From Candidatus Binatia bacterium (GTDB lineage Bacteria > Desulfobacterota_B > Binatia > UBA9968 > JAJDTQ01): DNA of 28,776 nucleotides. The notes under the pieces were generated by a model, which saw only the letters and a list, made by a program, of their open reading frames with translations, did no database searches and was not told where the DNA came from. A program made the translations under genes and the position numbers. Within the stretch, counting starts at the first letter, position 1. Every line of letters starts with the position of its first letter. This document shows positions 1 to 8,699 of this stretch, one piece after another. Where the stretch lies: NCBI GenBank assembly GCA_022827045.1, contig JAJDTQ010000035.1, positions 1-28,776 on the forward strand, given 5' to 3'.

Positions 1-2753
1 GTGACGGTGTCCATCTTGATGGTGGGCTCGGTGGCGTGGCCGAGGCTCACGGCGAGGATGCCGCCGGTGGCCGCCAGGGGCACGCTGAACATGATGATCA
101 GCGGATAGCTCCAGGATTCGAACAGCGAGCACATCACCAGGTAGACCACCACCACGGCCAGCAGGAATGTCCACTTGAAGGCGTCCCAGGTTTCCGCCAG
201 CTTCTGGGCCTGGCCGCTGACCCCTATCGAGTAGCCCAGCGGCAGGTTGCGCCGGACCTCCTCGACCGCGCCTTCCTGCACGAGCCGCACGGCTTCCTCC
301 AGCGGCAGCGCGTGGTGCATGTTGGCGTTCAGCTTGATGGCGCGGTCGAGGTCCACGTGCTCGACCTTGGTGGGGCCGTCGCCCGGCCGGATTTCCGCGA
401 TGTCCGAGAGTTGCACCAGCCGGCCCGAGCCGTCGGCGAGCATCAGTGCGCCCAGGTCCTGGGTGTGCGCCATTTCGCCCCGCGGCCCCTTGAGGATGAT
501 GGCGATCTCCTTGCCGCGCTCGCGGAAACGCCCGGCGCGGGTGCCCTCCACCGCGGTCTCGATGACGTCGCCCACGTCGGAGGCCCGCAGGCCCAGGGCC
601 GAGACCCGGTCACGGTCCAGCAGCACGCGGATCTCGGGGTTGCCCCATTCGAAGGACGAGTTGACGAAGTTCACCCCCTCCACGCCGCGGATGCGTCCTT
701 CGAGGCCGCGGGCGATGTTCCGGATGGCCTGGAGGTCGTCTCCCTTGACGTCGAGGGCCACGTTGTTGCCGCCGATGAAGCCCCCGCGCTGGCGGAAGAG
801 CGAGGCCTGGGTGATGAACACCGCCTGAGTCCCGGGAATGCCGCCGACGGCGCGGCGCATGGTCCCCACCACCCGGCGCATGCCGTTCAAGTCGGTATAC
901 GGCTCTTTCACGATGGCCCCCATGATGGGGGTGTCTAGGCGTATGACCGCGAACATGCGGTCGATCTCCGGGATGGCCCGGACCCGCGACTCGATCTCCT
1001 TGATGATCGCTTCCTTCTGGTCCGTGTTGAAACCCGGCGGCATCTTCACCACGCCGAAGATGAAGTTGCGGTTGCCCCGCGGCAGGTAGTCCAGCGGCGG
1101 CGCGAACCACCAGGCCAGCGCCACCGATCCGCCGACGATGAAGAGCACGACCGCCAGCCGCCGGACGGCGCCGCGCTGGAGCCACGCCAGCAGGCCCAGC
1201 ACCATCGCGGAGAACCCGGCGCCGCCGCGGTCCAGCACGGACATGGCCGCACGCAGGCGCCGGAACCGCTCCTTCGCCTGTTCCGGAAGGATGTGGGCGG
1301 AGAGCATCGGCACCACGGTAAGGGCCACAATCAGGGACAGCGCCACCGCCACGGACACGGCCAGGGCGATGTCCCGGAAGAGCTGCCCGGCCTCCTGGCG
1401 GACGAACAGCACCGGGACGAACACGGCCACGGTGGTGAGCGTCGAAGCCAGGATCGCCCCGCCCACCTCGCGGGCACCGTCCACGGCGGCGCGCACGCGC
1501 CCCTTGCCCATGTCGCGGTGGCGGAACACGTTCTCCAGCACCACCACGGCGTTGTCCACCACCATGCCGGTGGCGAAGGCCAGGCCGGCCAGCATGACGA
1601 CGTTGAGGGAAGAGCCCGCGATGTTGAGGACCACGAAGGTGGTGACGATGGACACGGGAATCGCCACCGCCACCACGATAATGCTGGCCGGGCTGCGCAG
1701 GAACAGCAGCAGCACCAGCACCGCCAGGGTCACGGCGAAGTAGACGTTGCGGGTCACCAGGTCGATGGAGTCGTGGATGTAGTCGGTCTCGTCATAGGCC
1801 ATCTTCAGGCGGATGCCCTTGTCGCGGTATCGCTCGTCCAGGCGGGTCAGGGTCTGCCGGACGCCCTCCATGACCTCCATGGTGTTGGCCCCGGAACGGC
1901 GCAGCACGCCCATGCCGAGGGCGGGCTTGCCGTCGATGCGCACGGCGAAGTCCCGGTCCTCGTGCCCGAAGGAGACGGCGGCCACGTCGCGCACGTAGAC
2001 CGGTCCCTGGGCGTCGTGCCGCACCACCACGTCGGCGATGTGACGGAGCTCCTCGAACTCGCCCAGGGTGCGCACCACGTGGCGGCGCTTGCCCTCACTC
2101 AAGTCGCCGCCCTTGACGTTGCGGTTCTCGCGGGTGATGGCCTGCCGCACCTCGGCCACGGTGATGCCGCGGGCGGCCATGGCGCGCGGGTCCAGGGTCA
2201 CGTGCACCTGCCGGTCGCGCCCGCCGAAGCGCCACACCGCGCCGACGCCGGGGACCCGTTCCATCTGCGGCACGATGACGTCCTTCAGCTCCTCCCACAC
2301 CTCGTTGAGGTCGCGCTCCGTGTCCACCATGATCCACGAGATCGGGCTCTCCTCGTCGGTGTTGACCGCGCGGATGCGCGACTCGCCCACGTCCGGCGGC
2401 AGGTCCCGGACCGTGTCGAGCTTCTCGGACACGCCCAGGCGGGCGATGTCCTTGTTGGTGCCCCAGTCGAACTTGAGGACGACGCGGGAGCGGCCTTCGA
2501 TGGAGCTGGAGGAAACCTGCTTGAGCCCCTCCACCGCGTTGAGCCGGTCCTCCAGCCGGTCCGTCACCTCGCGCTCCACCTCCAGGGGCCCGGCCCCGGA
2601 GTACTCCGTCTCCACCGTGATCTCGGGCCGGTCCACGGTGGGGATCATCTGGACCGGCAGGCGCAGCAACGCGATGGTCCCGAACAGCACCGCCAGGATG
2701 ATCCCGACGGTCACCGAGACCGGGTTGCGGACGCAGAAGTCAACGATTCCCAT
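1..2753 (-). CDS. RND-family efflux permease (AcrB/HAE-1-like), C-terminus cut by window edge
   Basis: Inner-membrane proton-driven pump subunit that would export drugs, lipids or other amphiphiles with the adaptor encoded just upstream. Reading from the ATG at 2753, the frame stays open for about 917 codons to the edge. Family members have roughly 1030 residues, so about 110 are missing. The N-terminus (MGIVDFCVRNPVSVTVG) is the typical first transmembrane entry of RND pumps. The TM4 proton-relay motif is GMVVDNAVVVLENV with Asp400; the second acidic residue of AcrB is Asn401 here, a common variant. Periplasmic porter segments lie on both sides, and the last visible residues are in the second transmembrane bundle. 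The start overlaps the end of the adaptor gene by 14 bp, so the two are co-transcribed. No outer-membrane TolC-type gene is visible. The substrate cannot be told from sequence. Confidence 0.93.
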   Translation of the reverse strand, partial: MGIVDFCVRNPVSVTVGIILAVLFGTIALLRLPVQMIPTVDRPEITVETEYSGAGPLEVEREVTDRLEDRLNAVEGLKQVSSSSIEGRSRVVLKFDWGTNKDIARLGVSEKLDTVRDLPPDVGESRIRAVNTDEESPISWIMVDTERDLNEVWEELKDVIVPQMERVPGVGAVWRFGGRDRQVHVTLDPRAMAARGITVAEVRQAITRENRNVKGGDLSEGKRRHVVRTLGEFEELRHIADVVVRHDAQGPVYVRDVAAVSFGHEDRDFAVRIDGKPALGMGVLRRSGANTMEVMEGVRQTLTRLDERYRDKGIRLKMAYDETDYIHDSIDLVTRNVYFAVTLAVLVLLLFLRSPASIIVVAVAIPVSIVTTFVVLNIAGSSLNVVMLAGLAFATGMVVDNAVVVLENVFRHRDMGKGRVRAAVDGAREVGGAILASTLTTVAVFVPVLFVRQEAGQLFRDIALAVSVAVALSLIVALTVVPMLSAHILPEQAKERFRRLRAAMSVLDRGGAGFSAMVLGLLAWLQRGAVRRLAVVLFIVGGSVALAWWFAPPLDYLPRGNRNFIFGVVKMPPGFNTDQKEAIIKEIESRVRAIPEIDRMFAVIRLDTPIMGAIVKEPYTDLNGMRRVVGTMRRAVGGIPGTQAVFITQASLFRQRGGFIGGNNVALDVKGDDLQAIRNIARGLEGRIRGVEGVNFVNSSFEWGNPEIRVLLDRDRVSALGLRASDVGDVIETAVEGTRAGRFRERGKEIAIILKGPRGEMAHTQDLGALMLADGSGRLVQLSDIAEIRPGDGPTKVEHVDLDRAIKLNANMHHALPLEEAVRLVQEGAVEEVRRNLPLGYSIGVSGQAQKLAETWDAFKWTFLLAVVVVYLVMCSLFESWSYPLIIMFSVPLAATGGILAVSLGHATEPTIKMDTV

Positions 2754-4143
2754 CGCGCCTCGAATCGGGTTTGGCGCCGGGTCCCGGTCTGGCGCCTGCC
2801 CCGGGTTTGGCGCCGGGCCGGCCGGCCCATGCTCCCGGTTTCGCTCCGGGTCTTCCTCCTCCAGGCCTCCCGCCCGGCCCGCGCCCGCCGCCCAGCAGGA
2901 CCTTGGCGCCGTCCCGCAACACTTCGTTGCCCAGCGTCACCACCTGCTGGCCGGGCTTGAGAGCCCCGTTGGAGATCTCCAGAAACGCCCGCCAGTCGCG
3001 CCCCGTGCTGACCTTCACCGCCTTCGCCTGGCCGTCGGACACGACGAAGACCATCTCGTCTGGGCCGCGCCGCACCACCGCGTCCTTGGGCACCAGCACG
3101 CTCGGCTCGCCCTTCGAAACGATCACCGTAACCCGCGCCAGCATCCCGGCCTTGAGCCGCCCTTGTGTATTGGAGAGCCGGATCTTCACCGGGAAGCTGC
3201 GGCTGCGCGTATCCGCCTGGGGAACGATGTGCGCCACCTTCCCGGAAAAGGTCTTTCCGGGAAACGCGTCAAGGGCGACCGTGGCGGGCTGGCCGCGGCG
3301 CAGCAGCGCGATCTTGCGCTCCCCCACCGGCCCGGCGGCAAAGACCGGATCCAGGTCCACCAGGTCCGCCACCCGCTCGCCCGCGTTCACCCAGTCGCCC
3401 ACGTCCACGTGCTTCCTGACGATGAAACCCGAGATGGGGGCGAGCAGCGTGCTCTTCTCGATCTCGTAGGACACCGCGTCCATGCGCGCGCGGGCCTCGT
3501 CGTGCTCGGCTTCGGCCATGGCGATGTCCTCGGCCCGGGCGCCCGAGCGGGTGAGCTTCAGGGCGGCGCGGGCGCTGCCGTACTTCTCCCGCGCGGCCAG
3601 GTAGTCGCTTTCGGCCGTCTGCAACTCCGCCAGGCTCACGAGCTGGCCGTCATAGAGCCGTTTGGCCCGTTCGAAGTCGCGCCGGGCGCGCTCCAGCAGC
3701 GCCTCCTGTTCCTTGGCCGCGGCGAGCCGCTGCTCCACTTCCTCGGAGCGGGAACCCTCCCGGACCTTCTCCCATTGCTTCTTCGCCCGCGCCACCGCGG
3801 CGGCGCGCTCGCGCAGCGCGATCTCCCGCCGGCCGCGGTCCAGTTGCAGGAGCACGGTCTTACCCGCCGCGACGGCGTCGCCCTCGCGGAAACCGGCCGC
3901 CGACACCCGCCCCGCCACCACCGAGGCCACCGTGGTGGCGACGTTGGGCTCGATGGTGCCGATGAAGGAGACCTCCTGCGGGATCGCCTTCGATTGCACC
4001 GCGGCGGTCTTGACGGCTACCGGGCGTGGCCCCCAGCGCTGAGGCCACGCCTGATCGGCGACCAGCATGAATGCCGTCAGCAGGCAGGCGACCAGGAGCA
4101 ACGGCCGGGTGGCGGATCGAGGATGCGGGAAATACGGTGACAT
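2740..4143 (-). CDS. RND efflux periplasmic adaptor (HlyD/AcrA-type membrane fusion protein)
   Basis: Periplasmic adaptor of 467 aa that links the RND permease to an outer-membrane channel. The N-terminus is a hydrophobic export/anchor segment (about residues 14-30). It contains a possible lipobox LVAC with Cys20, but the hydrophobic stretch before the Cys is short, so it may instead be an uncleaved anchor. A biotinyl-lipoyl-like half motif follows (about 60-100), then a long Ala/Glu/Arg-rich coiled-coil hairpin (about 105-235), the second lipoyl half (LLAPISGFIVRKHVDVGDWV), and beta-barrel and membrane-proximal domains to about 415. Residues 418-467 form an odd Gly/Pro/Ala/Arg tail with repeated PGAKPG units that is not part of the adaptor fold. 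The gene is first in the leftward pair and overlaps the permease start by 14 bp. No clear Shine-Dalgarno precedes the ATG. Confidence 0.93.
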   Translation of the reverse strand: MSPYFPHPRSATRPLLLVACLLTAFMLVADQAWPQRWGPRPVAVKTAAVQSKAIPQEVSFIGTIEPNVATTVASVVAGRVSAAGFREGDAVAAGKTVLLQLDRGRREIALRERAAAVARAKKQWEKVREGSRSEEVEQRLAAAKEQEALLERARRDFERAKRLYDGQLVSLAELQTAESDYLAAREKYGSARAALKLTRSGARAEDIAMAEAEHDEARARMDAVSYEIEKSTLLAPISGFIVRKHVDVGDWVNAGERVADLVDLDPVFAAGPVGERKIALLRRGQPATVALDAFPGKTFSGKVAHIVPQADTRSRSFPVKIRLSNTQGRLKAGMLARVTVIVSKGEPSVLVPKDAVVRRGPDEMVFVVSDGQAKAVKVSTGRDWRAFLEISNGALKPGQQVVTLGNEVLRDGAKVLLGGGRGPGGRPGGGRPGAKPGAWAGRPGAKPGAGARPGPGAKPDSRRDGNR

Positions 4144-4507
4144 CTTGTTTCTGGTCCGGGCGGTCGGTTTGAAACAGGACCCTAGTTTAGACGACTCGGG
4201 GTTCCCTTGTCATTCGGTGCGGACGACGCGGGCATGGCCGAGAATAGGGCTTTTTGAGAGATGGGGCAACTGCCTTCGGAGCATTGGAGACCCGCGCGGC
4301 CCCCCGTTCCACCAGCATCCCGACGCTCATAATCCCTGGACTTCCCGGCCCCGAACCAGTACGTTTCTCCTCGAAAGATCCCCCGATCCCGCCCCGCTTG
4401 TGGTACCCCCGCACATGCGTTCGAGATGCTTTGGCCCCGCCTCGTGGGCTCCGCCTGTTTCGCGGGCGGTCGGGTAGCAACGTCTGCGAGAGGTTCACCG
4501 GGACCGT
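4144..4507. other. Divergent intergenic region with no recognised gene
   Basis: These 364 bp separate the leftward efflux genes from the rightward oxidoreductase gene. Apart from the leftward promoter candidate I see no coding stretch with family resemblance, no strong hairpin terminator and no repeat shared with the rest of the window. A regulatory function for both flanking units is likely only from position. No good rightward promoter was recognised. Confidence 0.5.
4184..4213 (-). promoter_or_regulatory. Candidate sigma-70-like promoter for the efflux genes
   Basis: On the minus strand, ATGACA (4208-4213, 5 of 6 to TTGACA) and TAAACT (4184-4189, 4 of 6 to TATAAT) are separated by 18 bp. 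Transcription would begin near 4177, about 34 nt before the adaptor ATG. The call rests on consensus matching alone in a GC-rich background. Confidence 0.3.
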
Positions 4508-5782
4508 ATGAGCAAGGTTGGAGAGCAGTTCGACGTGATCGTTGCCGGAGGCGGCAGCGCGGGAGTGGGCGCCGCGGTGGGCAGCGCGAGGTGCGGCGCG
4601 CGGACGCTGCTGATCGAACGCTACTACTGCCTCGGCGGGGCGTCGACCATGCGGAACGTCCTCACCTACTGCGGCCTCTATACTCTCGACGAGCAGCCGA
4701 AAATGGTGGTGGGCGGCGTCGGCGCTGAAGTCGTTGGCCGTCTCAAGCAGCGCAACGCCCTCACCGGGCCGTTCCGATTTCGCGGCGTCTTCGCGGTGTT
4801 CGATCCCGAGGCGGTGAAGGTCGTACTTGACGATATCTGCCAGGAGGCCAACGTGACCGTCATGCTCGGCACGATGGTGGTCGCCGCCGAGCGTGAGGAC
4901 GGTGTGATAACGACGGTGACCGTCGCGGACCACGCGGGCCTGCACCAGGTCGGCGCCAAGGCGTTCGTCGACTGCACCGGCGAAGGGAATCTGGCGGCCC
5001 ACGCCGGCGCCGGCACCCGCTACGGCAACGACGACGGCGTCAACCTCGGAAGCCTCGGCACGCGTTTCGGCGGGATACCGGCCGACCTGACCGTCACGGC
5101 CGACGACATCGCGGCCGCGGTGGCACGGCTGGGGCCCGAACGCAAGCTCGTCACCAAGGACCGCGGCGTGATCGCCCGTCTGCCGCACTCCGGCGACCTG
5201 GCGTGCTACCTGGTCTCCGAGGACTTCGATCCGCGGGATGCGCTGTCGGTCTCCGGAGCGGAACGCGCGGGACGAAAGCAGGCGTGGACCTACCTCAAGG
5301 CCATTCGCACCATCCCGGGCTGCGAGGGCGCCTATCTGGTGGCCACCGGCCACGAGTTCGGGACCCGCGAATCGCGGCATATCGAGTCGGTGCGCCAGTT
5401 CAGGTGGCGGGACGTCGAAGAGAGCAAGCGCTTCGATGATTGCGTCGCCCTGGGCGCCTGGGGCGCGGAGTGGCACGACCGCAAGACCTACGCCAGCACC
5501 TACGACTATCCCCCGGAAAGACTGGCCTACGACATTCCGCTGTCCTGTCTGACCAGCCGGGACACCTCGAACCTGTTCGCCGCCGGCAGGGTCGCGGACG
5601 GCGACCGGCTAGCGGGGGCCGCCATCCGGGTCATGGGCACGGCGTTCGCCACCGGCCACGCCGCGGGCGTAGCCGCGGCTCACGCGGCCAGCGGGAATCC
5701 CTGGCAGGCCGCCGATGTCCGCCAGGTGCTGGCCGACCAAGGCGCCATCCTGGACCGTTCGGCTGTTTTCCAATCGTCATGA
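4508..5782 (+). CDS. FAD-dependent oxidoreductase (FAD_oxidored-type flavoprotein)
   Basis: Soluble flavoprotein of 424 aa. The N-terminal Rossmann motif is GGGSAG (residues 14-19) followed by an acidic/basic beta-strand end (LLIERY), which binds the FAD ADP moiety. A GGAST segment near residue 40 and the C-terminal FAD-closing region (TSNLFAAGRVADGDRLAGAA followed by a Gly/Ala helix) are typical of the family that includes FAD-dependent oxidoreductases of unknown substrate. The middle carries a second conserved segment, DCTGEGNLAAHAGAGTRYG. It starts at ATG 4508 with only a weak purine-rich site upstream. The gene lies 78 bp before the ABC solute-binding protein on the same strand, so it may oxidise the imported compound or a product of it; that is inference. 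The substrate is unknown. Confidence 0.85.
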   Translation: MSKVGEQFDVIVAGGGSAGVGAAVGSARCGARTLLIERYYCLGGASTMRNVLTYCGLYTLDEQPKMVVGGVGAEVVGRLKQRNALTGPFRFRGVFAVFDPEAVKVVLDDICQEANVTVMLGTMVVAAEREDGVITTVTVADHAGLHQVGAKAFVDCTGEGNLAAHAGAGTRYGNDDGVNLGSLGTRFGGIPADLTVTADDIAAAVARLGPERKLVTKDRGVIARLPHSGDLACYLVSEDFDPRDALSVSGAERAGRKQAWTYLKAIRTIPGCEGAYLVATGHEFGTRESRHIESVRQFRWRDVEESKRFDDCVALGAWGAEWHDRKTYASTYDYPPERLAYDIPLSCLTSRDTSNLFAAGRVADGDRLAGAAIRVMGTAFATGHAAGVAAAHAASGNPWQAADVRQVLADQGAILDRSAVFQSS

Positions 5783-5860
5783 TATGACAATGCCCTAGCA
5801 GCCCTGTTCCAAGGGCAACGGCAACAACAGCAATTCGTACTCCAGTAAAGGAGAAGTCAC

Positions 5861-6895
5861 ATGTTCCACAGAATCGACAAGAAGAGTTGGCGATGGTCCG
5901 CCGGCAGTCTCGCCGGGATTGCAATGCTCGGCCTGGCCGCCCTATGGGCGAACGAAGCCGCGGCGGAAAAGATCACCATCGGCGCGCTGCGCTTCACTTC
6001 GCACTCGCCCACGTTCATCGCCAGGGAAAGGGGCTATTTCAAGAAGGAAGGGCTCGACGTGGATCTCAAGTTCTTCCAGGCGGCCCAGCCCATCGCCGTG
6101 GCCATCGCGTCGGGTGACATCGACTTCGGCGTCACCGCCCTCACCGGCGGCTTCTACAACCTCGCGGACAAGGGCGCGCTGAAGGTCATCGGCGGCCTCT
6201 ACACCGAAAATCCCAAGCACAACGGCATGGCGATCATGGTTTCGAACAAGGCCTACAAGGAAGGGATTACCTCGCCCGAGGCCATCAAGGGCCGCAGTTG
6301 GGCCATGACGCAGCAAGGCTCGTCCTTCCACTACATGATCGGCATGATCGGCGCGAAGCACGGGTTCGGCGTCGCCGATGTCAAGGTCAAGCCGCTTCAG
6401 AAAGTCCCCGCGATGATCGGAGCGGTCAAGTCGGGCCAAGTGGACGCCATGTCCATGGTGCCCCACGTGGCGATTCCGCTCAGCAAGGCCGGCGCGGCCA
6501 AGATCATCGGCTGGGTCCGTGACCTGGGCGACTACCAGGTGACGACGATCTTCACCTCCACCGACAACGTGAAGAACCATCGCGGCAAGGTCGAGCGTTT
6601 CCTTACCGCCTACCGCAAGGGTATCGCCGACTACCGGGCGGTCATGCTCGATCAGAAGAAGGACCCCGCCGCCACCGAGGCGATGGTGGACCTCATCCAC
6701 AAGTATGTCTACACCTCCCGGCCGCGCGCAAAGGCGGCGCCGTCCATCAAGGCGGGCGCCGTCTACATGACCGAGGACGCGGCCCTGGACATTGCCGATC
6801 TGAAGCGGCAACTGGCCTGGTTCCAGGCCCATGGCTTCGCCCCGAAGGCGCTGACCACCGAGAAGTACATCGACACCAGCTTCGTGCAGAAGTAG
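5861..6895 (+). CDS. ABC transporter solute-binding protein (NMT1/SsuA/TauA-like)
   Basis: Periplasmic binding protein of 344 aa delivering a small solute to the permease and ATPase encoded downstream. It has a cleavable Sec signal: basic start (MFHRIDKKSWRW), hydrophobic core, and an AAA|EK cleavage site after about residue 35. The mature protein begins KITIGALRF and runs through the typical NMT1/THI5-like signatures (FIARERGYFKKEGLDVDL, then AVAIASGDIDFGVTALTGGF), which line the ligand cleft. Relatives bind nitrate, sulfonates, taurine or pyrimidine precursors; the sequence alone does not separate these. A strong ribosome-binding site AAAGGAG (5847-5853) lies 7 nt before the ATG. It is separated from the ATPase gene by a MITE-like element, unusual because the three parts of these importers normally adjoin. 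Confidence 0.9.
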   Translation: MFHRIDKKSWRWSAGSLAGIAMLGLAALWANEAAAEKITIGALRFTSHSPTFIARERGYFKKEGLDVDLKFFQAAQPIAVAIASGDIDFGVTALTGGFYNLADKGALKVIGGLYTENPKHNGMAIMVSNKAYKEGITSPEAIKGRSWAMTQQGSSFHYMIGMIGAKHGFGVADVKVKPLQKVPAMIGAVKSGQVDAMSMVPHVAIPLSKAGAAKIIGWVRDLGDYQVTTIFTSTDNVKNHRGKVERFLTAYRKGIADYRAVMLDQKKDPAATEAMVDLIHKYVYTSRPRAKAAPSIKAGAVYMTEDAALDIADLKRQLAWFQAHGFAPKALTTEKYIDTSFVQK

Positions 6896-6905
6896 CGGTG
6901 GAACT

Positions 6906-7089
6906 TAGTGTCGTGTCCCGTAAATTCCTGCGATAATTTGCTGGTCCTTTTCGCCGTCGGCCGCGTTGCTCTTCCTCGCGTGGTGCCCGCCCTGGGGCGA
7001 CCTACGGTCGCCCCTACTCGTCATCGCGCCTTGCCGACGACAAAAATTCCTGCGCAACTTATCGCAGGAATTTACGGGACACGACACTA
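6906..7089. mobile_element. MITE-like element with 31-bp perfect terminal inverted repeats
   Basis: The left arm (6906-6936) is the exact reverse complement of the right arm (7059-7089), 31 of 31 bp. Both outer ends are TA followed by GTGTCGTGTCCCG inward, so the boundary fits a TA target duplication as made by IS630/Tc1-mariner-type transposases. The interior shows further imperfect pairing and a perfect 9-bp hairpin (6994-7002 with 7006-7014). The unit is 184 bp long with no credible coding capacity. It is inserted between the solute-binding protein and ATPase genes of one transporter. As RNA the whole element could fold into a long stem and may influence expression of the downstream genes. 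The transposase that moved it is not in the window. Confidence 0.8.
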
Positions 7090-7140
7090 GGCGGGAGGGA
7101 AGCGGCACGGCTTTCCTCCCCGACCGGGCGCGGTGAGTGG

Positions 7141-7908
7141 ATGGACATCCACGTCGACAACATCAGTCACTGGTATGGTCGGACGGAGGTCCTGAGAGAC
7201 ATCGACCTGCGCATCGGCTCAGGGCAGATCGTCTGCATCATCGGACCGTCCGGGTGCGGCAAGTCGACGCTGCTGCGGTTCCTGGGCGGGCTGGAGCGCC
7301 CGACCCGGGGCACCGTCCGGCAGATGAGCCCGCCGCCGCCCGACAGCCTCAATCCGCTGACCTACATATTCCAGGAAATCGCCCTGCTGCCGTGGCGTTC
7401 GGCCGCCGGCAACATCTCCCTGGTGCTGGAAAGGCACGGCCTCTCGCGGGGCCAGGCCAATGCCATCATCGACGACGTTCTCGCCCGGACCAAGCTCTCG
7501 GATTTCCGCGACGCCTTTCCCAAGCAGCTCTCCGGAGGCATGAAGCAGCGGGTGGCCATCGCCCGCGCGCTGGCGGTGCGGCCGGCCTGTCTCCTGATGG
7601 ACGAGCCCTTGTCCTCGCTGGACGGCCAGACCCGGGAGCTGCTGCTCGACGACCTGCTGGACCTCTGGCTGCGCGAGCGTTTCACCGCGTGCTACGTGAC
7701 GCACAACCTCGAGGAGGCCGTCCGGCTCGGCCACAAGATCGTGGTGCTGTCGCGGCGGCCCGGGCGCATCCGCGAGGTCGTGGAGCTGGACGTGCCGCTG
7801 GAAGAGCGCAAGGGGGAGTCCGGCATGTTGTGGGACCGCCAGCGCTACCTCTGGGAACTGATGCGGGAAGAGGCGCTCGCCGCGGATCAGGAGATCTTCC
7901 ATGTCTGA
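7141..7908 (+). CDS. ABC transporter ATP-binding protein (SsuB/TauB-like)
   Basis: Cytoplasmic ATPase of 255 aa energising uptake of the solute captured by the upstream binding protein. All nucleotide-binding motifs are present: Walker A GPSGCGKST (residues 35-43), Q-loop in YIFQEIALLPW, ABC signature LSGGMKQR (from residue 130), Walker B LLMDEP with Asp154 and Glu155, D-loop SSLD, and switch His188 in THNLEEA. The length is normal for the nitrate/sulfonate/taurine importer subfamily. It starts at ATG 7141 and overlaps the permease gene by 8 bp. The region immediately upstream is the MITE-like element, so its promoter may be read-through from the binding protein gene or lie within the element. 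Confidence 0.93.
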   Translation: MDIHVDNISHWYGRTEVLRDIDLRIGSGQIVCIIGPSGCGKSTLLRFLGGLERPTRGTVRQMSPPPPDSLNPLTYIFQEIALLPWRSAAGNISLVLERHGLSRGQANAIIDDVLARTKLSDFRDAFPKQLSGGMKQRVAIARALAVRPACLLMDEPLSSLDGQTRELLLDDLLDLWLRERFTACYVTHNLEEAVRLGHKIVVLSRRPGRIREVVELDVPLEERKGESGMLWDRQRYLWELMREEALAADQEIFHV

Positions 7909-8698
7909 CGACACCGGCGGCTCGCCGGTCCCCTATCGGGGCGGCGGTTTCCAGCCCAGGCCGGTGGGCGTGGTGGGCCCGCTGGTCTTCGCGGCGCTCA
8001 TCGGCGTCTGGGAGATCGCCTCCCGGGCCGGTTGGATCAGCGATCTCGTGGCGCCCGCGCCCAGCCAGGCCATCGCGGCCCTCGTCTACCTGGTGAAGAC
8101 CGGCCAGCTCTGGCTGCACCTGGCCGCGTCCCTCCAGCGCCTGCTCCTGGGCTGGACGCTGGGCGCGGTCGCGGGGCTGCTGGTGGGCTTCGCCGCCGGG
8201 CTGTTTTCCCTGGCCCGGGCGGGCATCGTCCCGTTCGTGGCCGCCATCTTCCCGATCCCCAAGATCGCGCTGCTGCCGCTGTTCATCATCTGGTTCGGCA
8301 TCGGCGAGGAATCCAAGGTGGCCACCATCTTCTTCGGCACCTTCTTCCCCACGGTCATCTCGGTCTACGGCGGCGTCGACAACGTCGACCGCACCCTGAT
8401 CCGCATGGGGCAGTCGTTCGACCTCACGTGGTTCTCCATCGTGCGCAAGATCATCCTGCCCGGCGCCATGCCGGCGATCCTGTCGGGCTTCCGCATATCC
8501 ACCTCCATCGCCATCATCCTGCTGGTGGCCGCCGAGATGATCGGCGCCGAGTTCGGCGTGGGCGCCTACATCCTGCTGGCCGGCAACCTCATGGCCACCG
8601 ACGAGCTCATAGCCGGCGCCGCGCTGCTGTCCATCATGGGCCTGACCGTGAGCTGGCTCATCGGCAAGGCGGAAAAGACCATACTGCGCTGGCGCTAG
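7901..8698 (+). CDS. ABC transporter permease (SsuC/TauC-like, BPD_transp_1)
   Basis: Inner-membrane permease of 265 aa with about six hydrophobic segments, forming the channel for the importer. The cytoplasmic coupling loop (EAA-like motif) is visible as RMGQSFDLTWFSIVRKIILP, which docks the ATPase. The upstream segment PFVAAIFPIPKIALLPLFIIWFG is highly characteristic of the SsuC/TauC/NrtB subfamily. The ATG at 7901 lies inside the end of the ATPase gene (8-bp overlap), indicating translational coupling. It is followed by a block of palindromic repeats before the next gene. Confidence 0.93.
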   Translation: MSDDTGGSPVPYRGGGFQPRPVGVVGPLVFAALIGVWEIASRAGWISDLVAPAPSQAIAALVYLVKTGQLWLHLAASLQRLLLGWTLGAVAGLLVGFAAGLFSLARAGIVPFVAAIFPIPKIALLPLFIIWFGIGEESKVATIFFGTFFPTVISVYGGVDNVDRTLIRMGQSFDLTWFSIVRKIILPGAMPAILSGFRISTSIAIILLVAAEMIGAEFGVGAYILLAGNLMATDELIAGAALLSIMGLTVSWLIGKAEKTILRWR

Positions 8699-8699
8699 G

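Noticed and set aside
1293..2960. Long plus-strand frame opposite the efflux permease and adaptor
   Set aside because: It gives a His/Asp/Gly-rich translation without family resemblance and lies opposite a clearly conserved RND gene; it is an antisense shadow of high GC content.
4187..5476. Long minus-strand frame opposite the FAD oxidoreductase
   Set aside because: The plus-strand protein has a clear FAD-binding motif; the antisense translation has none.
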